A stretch of DNA of 64,000 nt from the NCBI GenBank assembly GCA_000181795.3, contig CM012953.1:5538312-5602311 (forward strand). The letters run 5' to 3'. How positions within the stretch are numbered: position 1 is the first letter of the stretch; the number at the start of each line of letters is the position of its first letter. The position numbers and the translations under genes were made by a program. The notes under the pieces are model-generated. The model was not told the origin of the DNA. It saw nothing but the letters and a program-made list of their open reading frames with translations, and did not search any database. Source of the stretch: Trichinella spiralis. Lineage: Eukaryota > Nematoda > Enoplea > Trichinellida > Trichinellidae. Below are positions 50,301 through 60,248 of the stretch, in pieces.

Positions 50301-51734
50301 ATATTATATTATATTATATTACATTTCATTCTTATATTTCATTTAAATGAAAAGGGAGTGATTAAATTTGGAGTAAAGTTAAAGCTTTAAGAAATAGTCT
50401 TTTTTGTAAATCAGCATTGTAAAATTTCAATTACTACTATTTTTAGTTGACCATAGTACCCAAGGCTTCCACATGAGAGAAAGGAGCAAAAATTTTTTCA
50501 ACTGGATTCCAAATTGTTAATTTTTTCAAATGGACTTTATTATTTTTTAATAATAACATTAAATAATTAAACCGTTTTAATATTGTATATCATTAAAAGA
50601 AAAAAAATTGAACCTCTAAGTTTCAACAATTCAGCAATGTTATATAGCGCTTGCATCATTTCCAAATGAAAGCTACAAATATACTGCAACATGTAACAAA
50701 CTAAATACAGTTTAGTATATTGCATTTTTATTAAATATTTATTATTTTCATTAAAATAAAGTTTGAATTTTGTGTTTCAGAGCTTGGTTGAACTTGCTTT
50801 TTATAGCATGGCTTTGCTTGTTTGTTTGTATTTGATTAATTTTCAGTAATTTTCCGTTTAGAATTGATAATTAATTAACAGTTTCAAAGTAGATTCAATA
50901 TTTGGTCAATTTAATTTATAATCAGTTCAGATTGTACGATAAAATTTTTTCACTTAACTTGTCATTATAAAGTACATATTGGTTTCAGTTTGCACAGGTG
51001 ATAACTTTTGACGTACATGTCATGGATGATTGCTTCTTGATTTTAGAAAATATTTTATTGACAGTTAAAATCAGCTGTACAAAATGGCACGATGTAAGCA
51101 TGAAATTCTTGTGAAACTGTACGTTTTTTATCTATATATGCAAATCACGATACTGTTCAAATATTTGCTTAATGATAATGCACCAATTGATGCCTGTCAG
51201 TAACTTTGCTATTCGTATGGTTAAGAAATTTCTTTTTCCAGTATGCACTTTCAGCAACCGTAATTGACATGTATGCTGTGCATATAATATGCAAAACAGA
51301 TTTATTTAAAACAATGAAAAATAATTAATATGAAATTGTTTTTTTAGACAACATATTTAAATGTAGCTGTACGCGATATGAAGGCACATCGTCGAAAGCG
51401 AGAAATACCAAGGATGAATTGCGGAGAGCGTGATAATGAAACACGCTGTTGCCGTTTTCCGTTGGTGATTGATTTTGAAAGTTTTGGTTGGGATTGGGTA
51501 ATTGCGCCCAAAAAGTATCTTGCATATTATTGTTCCGGAGAATGCCCATTTCGACATTTGCAACGTTATTTGCATACTCATCTTGTACAACAGTCAAACC
51601 CGCGTGGCAACATCGGTCCTTGCTGTTATCCAACACAAATGGCACCAATTTTGATGGTCTATTTCAATGAAAACAAGGAAGTGCTGGTATCCAAGATTCC
51701 TGGGATGGTCGTCTCGCGGTGCGGATGTGCCTGA
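46213..51734 (+). CDS. GDF11-like: GDF8/GDF11 (myostatin)-type TGF-beta ligand precursor
   Basis: Four exons, 46213-46975, 49225-49409, 49480-49677 and 51348-51734, give 510 residues. I chose the ATG at 46213 because it directly precedes a signal peptide (MANYKMLRFLVTLLLM) and follows an acceptor. The prodomain has an acidic insert, then the myostatin inhibitory-core pattern NCTSCLLREEAKLARIERVK and HKLGL, a PTES segment, and ITSSVRLWFSKPERNYGL as in GDF8/11. RRKR at 51390-51401 is a furin site. The 110-residue mature part has nine cysteines (C, CC, CSGEC, CC, CGC) and near-identity with myostatin in the stretch DFESFGWDWVIAPK and NPRG..GPCC. It is a secreted disulfide-linked dimer signalling through activin-type receptors and SMAD2/3-class proteins. 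In C. elegans, DAF-7 is the nearest kin of this subfamily, so dauer or larval-state and metabolic roles are conceivable. The prodomain here looks fuller. Confidence 0.95.
47331..47374. repeat. (GTATAT)n microsatellite beside an assembly gap
   Basis: Seven or more hexamer units, followed within 10 bases by the N run, so the true length is unknown. Confidence 0.95.
47383..47392. other. Assembly gap (10 N)
   Basis: Ten N bases, a size typical of a placeholder. It falls in an intron, so no coding sequence seems lost. Confidence 0.99.
47639..47650 (+). promoter_or_regulatory. YY1-like motif in TGF-beta intron 1
   Basis: AAGATGGCGGCG matches the core of the animal YY1 site. A CCAAT-type box in reverse (ATTGGCTATTG) lies about 190 bases downstream. 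Together with the raised GC content, this hints at an internal promoter or enhancer. Confidence 0.3.
49678..51347 (+). other. Third intron of the TGF-beta gene
   Basis: 1.67 kb, donor GTAAGT, pyrimidine-rich acceptor. AT-rich with an ATTAT repeat near 50296-50320. Nothing else recognised. Confidence 0.8.
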
Positions 51735-53805
51735 ATTTTCCCCTATCCTCACTCACTTTCCAGCATCCTGCATGTCATAACGCATTGAAATTTTGTTCCA
51801 GAAAAAAAATACAAAAAAAAGTACATTAGATGGTGTTTTAAACTAACACTTAAGTGCTTAGTTTTTGTTTTTACGGCGATGAAGAAAAAAAATGCATACA
51901 ATTTTTCTTTGAAAAATTCAGACACACTATAGTGCCTGTTTACAGCTAACGTTTGAAGAATCGCTGCCGTGAACGGGTGTCTGTTTTAATTTTAATTTTA
52001 ATTTTAAAATACTGCTTATCCTGTATTTTAGGCAACGATTATTGTTAGCCGGCTATGACATCCTATAATTTTGGGCATCTATTCCCAAAAGAAGGCTTGT
52101 TTTCAATTTTTTTTGTTGTTCTTCGTTTTTCTTTTCCTTAAGCTCTGCTCAAATTCCGCTCGCATTTTCCTTTTAGTAAAAATCACAAATGCTTTTTATT
52201 TTTACTTCTCATATGCAGCCTTTTATTAACTCTTATTATCCAATTGCTCTGTTTGCTCTTTTCCATTCGCTTCTTTTTCCCATTTAATAAACGCGTTCAT
52301 GATCCAAATCGCGCAATAACAATTTATTTATTCCTTATTTTTTTAAATACAATTTCGATTATCAAATTTCATTTTTATTTATACAAAAAAATGTTTAAGA
52401 AAAAAAATTTTCAGTTAAATTATTATAATAAATTTAAAATTAACTACATATATTATAATGCATTGATAGTAGTAGTTTATCACCTAGCAAATGAATGCGA
52501 ATATATATAATTCTTATTTTAATCATGAAACACACAATTCAATTTTATTAATAATATAAATTCTGAAAAATGTAATTCGATTTAAAAAATGTATTTTAGC
52601 AATATCATTTTTCTTTCTTTTTCTATACTGATTTTCATATTCTACAACAATAGTAATGAAATAAATAGAAAATTTAATTAAAAAATAATTTTCTCAGCGA
52701 ACAAAAAAGATATAAATCTGGTACACTATAGAAATTGATATAACTTAATATGGGACACTCTGAGCATGAAAAATTTAAAACCCAATAATTTGGGTAACTG
52801 TATTTTCTAATACATTTCTGACATTTCTTTTTCCATAAGTGATGCAAACCCAGCATAAATAGCTGTCATTATTACGGTCCATTAAACATCACCTTCCGTG
52901 TCAGGTTGAAAAAACAATTTGACAACGCCTTTTTTTAATTTTTCAATTACAAACAAACCGGCTTATAACTAGCTTATCATATGCATGCTATTCCAAGCAA
53001 TCAAGAAAGGTTATAAAACAACAAAAATAAACGATTAGGTCATTTGAAATGTAAAATAAGGAAAAATTCCACTAAAATTGTGATTCGTGCAAACACCCAA
53101 TTAATTAATCATAATGGATCACCAACACATGCTAAATTGCTCGAGCAAAATATTCTTATTCAGCAATAAATTCTGTTTTTTATATCTCAGTACAATTTTA
53201 AAAAACAATTTATAAATGCATTTCATATAATAATAATAACAATGACACCCATAATTCGTATAATACAACTATTTTTAGTTAACATATTTCAACTTACTAT
53301 CATATGACATATTCTTTGAGCATTAATTTGAAAGTAAAGTTTTCCTCATCTAAAAGTATTTCACATTATGTTTCTTCCGTTTTTCTCACATTATTCTATT
53401 CACTTTCATGGGAATAGAACTTTATTATTTTAATATCTGTACTTTCTCAAATTTCAAACAAATTTTGTATTACGTTATACATATACATACACACACACAC
53501 ACACACATATGTACGTATGACGAATATAAATTATTATAGCACATGTTGGCCACTTACTGCTCATGTATTATTCCATCAGTCAATACATGTATTGACAATG
53601 AAGTACAACTTTCAGTGATATAATCCATTTAGCAGTTAAACATGAACTAACATGAAAATAAGAAAAGTCCAGCCAACTGCATTCGTATTTTACTGTAAAA
53701 AACAAAGCTGATAAATTTCCATGCGAATTTCAGTTTTCTTGACTTAATTTTACTTTAAACTAATATAAATAATACACAAATTTGTACAATATTTCGTCAC
53801 TTGGT
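51735..53805. other. 3' region of the TGF-beta gene and spacer
   Basis: 3' UTR of the TGF-beta gene at left, 3' UTR of the minus-strand small gene at right. CA repeat at 53487-53507. No other gene seen. Confidence 0.5.
53487..53507. repeat. (CA)n microsatellite
   Basis: About ten CA units. Confidence 0.95.
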
Positions 53806-54386
53806 TCAACGAAAAGTTTTCCAATTTTTTTCCCATTCATCTTTTAAAATAATAAAAAATCTGTTTTTAATGCCACTCAGCGTAGATTTAGGATTTTCAA
53901 TTTTCATCTTGATCGTATCAGCTTTTACTTGATGCTGCATAATTTCCCGAACTGAAATACAAAGAATTTTTAAGTACGCAATAAATGAAATATACATCAT
54001 CCAATATACGCTATCATATAATTAAAATTTATTTAACATTAAGTTTTTTCTTATTATATCAATGCATAATTAGCGAACTGTTAGAAAATTTCTTTAAAAT
54101 ATCATAAAACAATGGAATGAAACGAATGCAATTCAAAATTACTTTGTCTTCGAAAGTTCAAGTAAGAATATGCAGAAAGTTGAGCAATACGTCGAACTGG
54201 CCATGAATCTGAAATCTAAAACTTAAAACTTAAAAAACTTATAAAACCGCTCTTAATAAAAACATTATATAAACAAAAAGATAATTAACATAACAAATTC
54301 AATGAAGTTAAGAAGTGATAAGAATTCTGTACCTTTCTTATGACATCTTCATTATTTAATAACTGATAAACCAATCTTTTCAGCAT
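53806..54386 (-). CDS. NCBP2AS2: NCBP2-AS2 homologue, small conserved protein
   Basis: Three exons on the minus strand, 54386-54333, 54215-54143 and 53951-53806, give 90 residues. The N-terminal half matches the human NCBP2-AS2 microprotein (99 residues) closely: MLKRLVYQLLNNEDVIRKI then SDSWPVRRIAQLSAYSYL, against MVLRRLL..L..SPQLVERL then SESRPIRRAAQLTAFALL. The C-terminal part is basic and less conserved (SGIKNRFFIILKDEWEKNW). The human protein is poorly characterised, and its short amphipathic N-terminus suggests mitochondria. ATG at 54386 is the only start that gives this N-terminus. It is transcribed away from prefoldin 5, 940 bases apart. Confidence 0.8.
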
Positions 54387-55326
54387 TTTCAAAATAGTGC
54401 GTTTGCAAGTTTCAGATCTAAAATACAATTCCAAACACGAAACATTTCACACACATATAATCAAAGATGAAACATAACAGCAGAATCGTAAAAACATTAA
54501 TAGTAATTACAAGCTTTACTCATGAAACAATATACATATTATCTTGCAAAAATAACCGGGAACTGACAAAAAAAATAATGTTTAAAATTTAATTAAAGTA
54601 ACATATTTACATACTCAAAACTTCAAGCATTTATTAGTAAAACATTCCTGAAATAAAAACAACGTATTTTAATGAATTCCAACATGCAGCTACAGTAATT
54701 TAATTCTTCATCACGACGCACCTTATAGAATATACTAAACATTTTTTTGAAAAATTAAAATTCAATTTAAATCACTTTATACATTTTAATGGATTTTAAA
54801 AGCTTCAATTCAGTATCAATTATATCATTTAATATTTGTGAAATGCTACAGTAAGACAGTAAACTTGATTATGATTTCTGTTTACCACCTAATCTTGATA
54901 ATTTCGCTCCTACTGCTTTTTCAAAAAAATTTGCTGCATCTGCTTACATTAACTTAATTTTTTTCTTTCTTGCATCTCAAGTTTGTGATATCGAGTACTC
55001 ATTTTTTTAAGTTAAAAGCTATAATTATGTTTATCAGAAAGTAATGGTAATACCTTCGAGAGTAAGAATTGAAATTCAGTTTGAGAATAAACTGAGATTG
55101 TAGTTCTTTCTGTTTTTTATATAAATTTTTTATAAAGTTTTCAGTATTAGCAAAGTCATAATGTGAATTGTGATAGTTGTATAATTGCTTTGCCTTAACA
55201 TAGGAGAGAATATAACTACGTTAAAACTTTGAATAATTCGAATTTTATATATGAACAGTATTGTTGTGCTGTCTAATTCTTTTTGATAATATGCTATTTA
55301 ACTAAAGATTTTCAATTTGTTATAGG
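54387..55326. other. Divergent intergenic region between NCBP2AS2 and prefoldin 5
   Basis: 940 bases, likely with both promoters. AT-rich. No motif I can name. Confidence 0.5.
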
Positions 55327-56540
55327 ATGGATTCTAGAAATGCAGATAAACAGCAAGTGGTAAACAGTCATGATTTTAAAGAATGTTCTTTAGTGGAATT
55401 AACGCAAGCTCAACAACAGACAGATGCGGTGAGAATTTATTATCGCTTTCTTAATTTTAAAATTTCGAAAATTAACTTTCAGTATCAAGTTATTAGAATG
55501 CAGTATTTCCTATCTTATTTGATGAAATATATGTGGATGAGAAATTTTTTGTCAATGCTGATATTGAAATTTTAGAGTTTTAAGTGGACGTGATTAAAAT
55601 TGTTAACTTGCTCTTTAATAGTAAATGTTAAACGAAAATTATAAAAATACTGATTTGTCTCATTTTATTAGTTTTATATTTGAAATAAACATTTGTTTTA
55701 CAATTTATGCTATTTATATAGTTTGTATTGTCATTTGTTGTTAGCAGAAACTCGACAGTTATTGATACTTTAATATACATATTGCTTGATGGTATAGTTT
55801 GCATTTAAAACTAATTTTAATTATAATATATACTTTCTATTTTTTAAATAATATGATTGTATTGCATTTCCTTTAACAGTTACTTGTTCGCTATTGCAAA
55901 ATAATAAATTATAATAAAATAATATTTTCAAGTAAGTAGGTTGAGGAAACTTTTAAATAATTACTTGTTATGAATTTTTTTACGTAGGACTTGGCATTTT
56001 TTTTGGATTCAGAGCAAACTGTGAAAACAGCTCATAATGGTTTACAGGCCGCGTATGATGCGCTGACTAGATCAAGTGCTCAAGAAAATAACAAAACTTC
56101 GCTGGTGCCGATGACATTATCAGTTAATTAATACAACTCTTTTATTTATAACGTTTATTTTTAGTTTTTCTTTTTTAGTTATATGTACCAGCAACTTTGA
56201 CTGATACTAAGCACTATGTTATAGATATTGGTGCTGGGTTTTATGTGGAAATGGTATGTTTTAAATTTTGTCACATCTATATTACGTTAATAATTTATTT
56301 TGTACAGAACAAAGACAGAGCGATGGATTATTATAAACGAAAGCTGTTGCTTATTGAAAGACAGCAGTGTCAGCTACAGGAAATTGTTGAAGAAAAACGT
56401 AGATTAAAAGCAAGTAAGGCAATTGATTTAGCTTTTACTGGTGCAGTTTTTTCAGTTCGAATTCTTTAGTCATTGCAGATGCATTAAAACAACGTATAAG
56501 GGAAGCTGCATTGAAGCAAAGTTATAATGAAAAGAAATAG
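55327..56540 (+). CDS. pfd-5: Prefoldin subunit 5 (alpha type)
   Basis: Five exons, 55327-55428, 55988-56122, 56179-56253, 56308-56413 and 56470-56540, give 162 residues (human PFDN5 is 154). It is one of the two alpha subunits of the hexameric prefoldin co-chaperone, which hands nascent actin and tubulin to the CCT chaperonin in the cytosol. Order is the classic one: N-terminal coiled coil (TQAQQQTDADLAFFLDSEQ...), central beta-hairpin segment (SLVPMTLSLYVPATLTD, then HYVIDIGAGFYVEM) and C-terminal coiled coil (DYYKRKLLLIERQQCQLQEI...). The hairpin Val-Pro and IDIGAGFYVE match PFDN5 (LIDVGTGYYVE). Introns 1-3 are phase 0, intron 4 phase 1. Intron 1 (55429-55987) is 559 bases and empty. Confidence 0.95.
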
Positions 56541-57421
56541 CTGTCGAAATTCTTTTATAGCATCATTCGTCTATCGATAAAATATACAAAAATTTAACTG
56601 TTTTTTTAGTAAAGGGTTTTTTGTGCTGTCAAAATGTCTTTTTAACATTACCTATTACCATCACATAATTTTCATTTATTGCACAGTATTTCCTTATATG
56701 GTAAAATCGATACAATCTGATTATAATTTGATTATTTTTTGAATAGGAAAAAGTCAGTAGTAGCTGAGTAATGATAAATGGAAATATGCAGTCTTAAGAT
56801 GCAAAAGTCATTTGAAATTTTTTATATTAAAGGTAATGTATTGCAGTAATGTACTGAGACTGATGAAATACCAATAAATGATCATGGACAAAATTTTTTT
56901 ATGGGTAAAGCTATTGATTACATTCTGTTGTACATCCATTTCCTAAACATTATATAAATATAAACATTTAATAATATTTTAATTGATTAAATTTTTTATT
57001 TTATTTTTTATTACAAAATATTCTTCAAGTTGAGTTTTTGTTACCTTATTATCATTTTTGTCTGTTTACTGTATGTTTTAACGTGATTATCTTTACAAAA
57101 TTTCTAATTTTTCGGTGTTTTTGCTCAGTTTGCTCACAGACAGTTTTTTTTATCATTTTAATGTTAGTTGTATGAAATACGCATTTATTTATTTATTTAA
57201 TTTAATGCTTTATCGTGGTTCAGAAATGTGTACGCGTAGATACCAGTGTTTTACGTTTGCATATTGAACATGGTTACTTTATTTTAAGGTTTACAAGCTC
57301 TTGCACAATATAATGAAGTTCATTCACTGCCTTTGTACCTGCTGCTTATTTAAGTGTAACTGTTTTTAGGAAGGTTTTTTAATTTTAGCCTTTATGCTTA
57401 TTATTCTGCATTCAGTTTTCT
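56541..57421. other. Spacer between prefoldin 5 and Tid1
   Basis: About 880 bases between two same-strand chaperone genes. It holds the 3' UTR of one and the promoter of the other. Too long for a typical nematode operon spacer. Confidence 0.5.
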
Positions 57422-60248
57422 ATGGCGCATAATTTCCGCTTATTGTTCAATCCACTAGTTATATCTGCAAGACAGGCGCACCGACGATTGTATTTCCCAT
57501 TTTCTTATTTCTCTAGGTTTGACGGCAAAGAGTTGAGGCATCGTAAGTCATTAAAGTGAATTGAAGGACATGAAAAATAGTTTATTTAATTTTAGAAAGA
57601 CAAAGTTTTCTGTTGCTCCGTGATTTTCATTTCACGTCAACAAAATTCGCAGAAAAGTTGGACTACTATGAAATTCTTGGTGTTCCTAGGAATGCTTCTG
57701 CTAAAGACATTAAAAAGGCTTATTATCAGGTATAATCAGGCATAAAGTATGTCAGATTATGTGAGGGTTAACAATGTTTTATATTAAATTTAGCTAGCGA
57801 AAAAATATCATCCTGATGTGAACAAAAATGACCCTCAAGCGGCACGTAAATTTCAGCAAGTTTCTGAAGCATATGAAGTAAAAGTTTTTTTTTTGACATT
57901 TCTATGCAAATCATTTGTAATATAAACAGGTATTGAGTGATGAAAATAAAAAGGCACAATATGATCAGTGGGGTAGTACAGATTTTGGTGCAACAAGCAG
58001 CGGTTCAACTTCAAGTGGTCATAATTGGCAAGGCTTTCATTCTACTATTGATCCTGAAGAATTGTTTCGAAAAATTTTTGGCGACATTAAAATGGGACAG
58101 AGTAATGCCGATTTTTCAGGGTGGAATTTTGATGAATTTGCAGAATCGAAATTTGGCTTTGGTTCAACTCAAGAGGTATAAATTTATAGTATTGTAATAT
58201 ATTTTTGAAAGTATTGATTAAATAATAATTTAAAATTTACGAATTTGGTCTATAAGAATATTTTTGCAGCTTCATGCATGATATAAAAGATTTCACAAAA
58301 ATAAACAAATTCTGTAAATGAAAATATCTATTTAAAAATTAGGAATATTATGGTTTATTTGTTATTTAGTATGTTATGCATTTATCTTTCCAAGAAGCCG
58401 CTAAAGGCGTAACTAAAACAGCTTCAATCAATACGGTAGATGTTTGCCAGAAATGTGGTGGAAAGAAGACTGAACTTGGTTACAAAATGGTTTCTTGTCC
58501 GTACTGTAACGGAAGTGGAATGGTAGATACTGACTTTTCTTTTTATCAGTTCAACTAGTGCACTTTTTATTTCAGATTTATTTATTGTTAATTATATATT
58601 TTTTAAAGTTAAATTTGAATTTTAAAAATAAATCATTGTAAAGTGAAAATTAATTTTATGCTTATAATCGCAGATGATACTACTACTGTAGTATTTGAAG
58701 TTAATGAAGTTCATTTGCAAATAAGTTTTTTTTTTTAAATAATGAATCATGGTTGAATGTTAATGTTGGTAAAACAGAATGTGAAATTTTAGTTGATTAA
58801 ATTTATTGATGTTAATTTGTTAATTTTTAAGGAAACATTCTCTCAAGGGCCTTTTATTATGCGGCAAACTTGTAGAAAATGTAGTGGTACAGGACAGTTT
58901 AATAAAAATCCATGCTTAGAATGCGAAGGTACAGGACATACTGTCCAGCGAAAGACTATATCAGTTCCAGTTCCAGCTGGTAAATGGCGACAAAAAATTA
59001 TTTTATTTTATTTTATTTCATTGCATATTATTGATTTATTTTGAGGAGTCGAAGATGGTCAAACTTTACGCATGCAGGTTGGGAAAAAAGAATTGTTTAT
59101 CACTTTTCGAGTGAGTTTCTTCTTAACTTTTTTGTCTTTATTATGTGCAGTTATTTTTTACAGGTTAGTAAAAGTGATATTTTCCGCCGAGATGGAGCAG
59201 ACGTTCATACAGATGTATCAATTAGTGTTTCACAAGCGATTTTGGGTGGTACTGTACGAATCCCGGGAATTTATGAAGATGTCTATCTTCAGGTTATAAG
59301 ATAAAAAGTTGTCTATTTAAATTGGATCTTGATTATAATTTAGATTCCTCCCGCGACTTCATCGCACTCACGTTTGCGTGTAGCTGGAAAGGGTATTAAA
59401 AAAGTAAACAGTTATGGCTATGGTGATCATTATGTTCATGTGAAAATCGAAGTTCCTAAGTATGTTCATATAACGTAGATGTTGAAATTTTTTTCGTTTT
59501 TATTTCTGATTTTTTGTAAAGTATCGTTTAAAAAATCTGCAGTGTAGTAGATAAATGCAATGCAAATAAATGTATGTTTTTCTTGCAGTTTCGAGTAATT
59601 ACTGTTCAACATTTTTTATTTTTTGAGGAAATTATCAGATGCTCAGAGGGCCATCATCATGGCATATGCGGAAATGGAAACCAACACTCCAGGAACAATT
59701 CGTGGTGTAACCACAACTGCAGGTGGTATGTTAAGTAATAATGGGGAAGTTGTGTAAAAATGTAAAAATTATATTTTTACATTATAAAAGAATATCAAAT
59801 GATAAATTGCCAATAATTTGAAAAATTGTTCAAATATGCTACAGGTATTAATGATTGTGCAATTAGTTAGTGAATGATTAAAAATTACAAAAGTAAAAAG
59901 CCAAAATTTTATTTTTGTAGTTTGCTGAGTAAGCCAGGCATTCTTCATTATTATTTTTATAGATCCGCGCGTAACCAAGGCAACTAATGTAGACGCGAAT
60001 AATAGTGGAGTGTCTGGCTTTCTCAGCAAAGTAAAGAAGACCCTTTTTGGGTAAATAAGTTTTTTTTGAGTGTGTTTCAGGAATGTAAATTAGTTAAATT
60101 ATTTAATGATGTTAATTTAGGTGATAAAGTTTGCGCCGAAGATCCGAATGGTTATGTTGCTGGAATAAGAAAAATTTTCAATTCATCTGCTGAGGAAAAT
60201 GGAAGTGAAAAGAAGGACAAAGCTGAAAAAGAGAAACCAGGATCGTAA
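57422..60248 (+). CDS. DNAJA3: Mitochondrial DnaJ/Hsp40 co-chaperone Tid1 (DNAJA3)
   Basis: Eleven exons, 57422-57542, 57596-57729, 57794-57877, 57930-58175, 58370-58522, 58832-58979, 59046-59110, 59164-59292, 59344-59459, 59628-59722 and 59963-60054, give 460 residues. An alternative last exon is 60121-60248. It is a type I Hsp40 that stimulates mitochondrial Hsp70. A basic presequence ([18 protein letters not shown]) comes first. The J-domain ([13 protein letters not shown]) with HPD in exon 3 follows, then a Gly/Ser/Phe linker with [11 protein letters not shown]. The zinc region has [24 protein letters not shown] and CLECEGTG. The substrate domain has [30 protein letters not shown] and [11 protein letters not shown], as in human TID1. 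The first zinc motif ends in K instead of G. Exon 1 must use the GTAAGT donor at 57543, because the earlier GT gives the wrong phase. Confidence 0.96.
60121..60248 (+). other. Alternative last exon of Tid1
   Basis: Preceded by TTAATTTAG, this 128-base segment takes the phase-1 end of exon 10 and reads [20 protein letters not shown], then a Lys/Glu-rich tail and a stop. It resembles the normal last exon (DPRV...[16 protein letters not shown]), with a core VAGIRKIF against [13 protein letters not shown]. This suggests duplicated, mutually exclusive ends. Human TID1 is known to have isoforms that differ at the C-terminus. Confidence 0.6.

Noticed and set aside
56541-57421. Prefoldin 5 and Tid1 as a nematode operon
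   Set aside because: The 880-base spacer is much longer than usual operon spacing and no trans-splice signal is clear.
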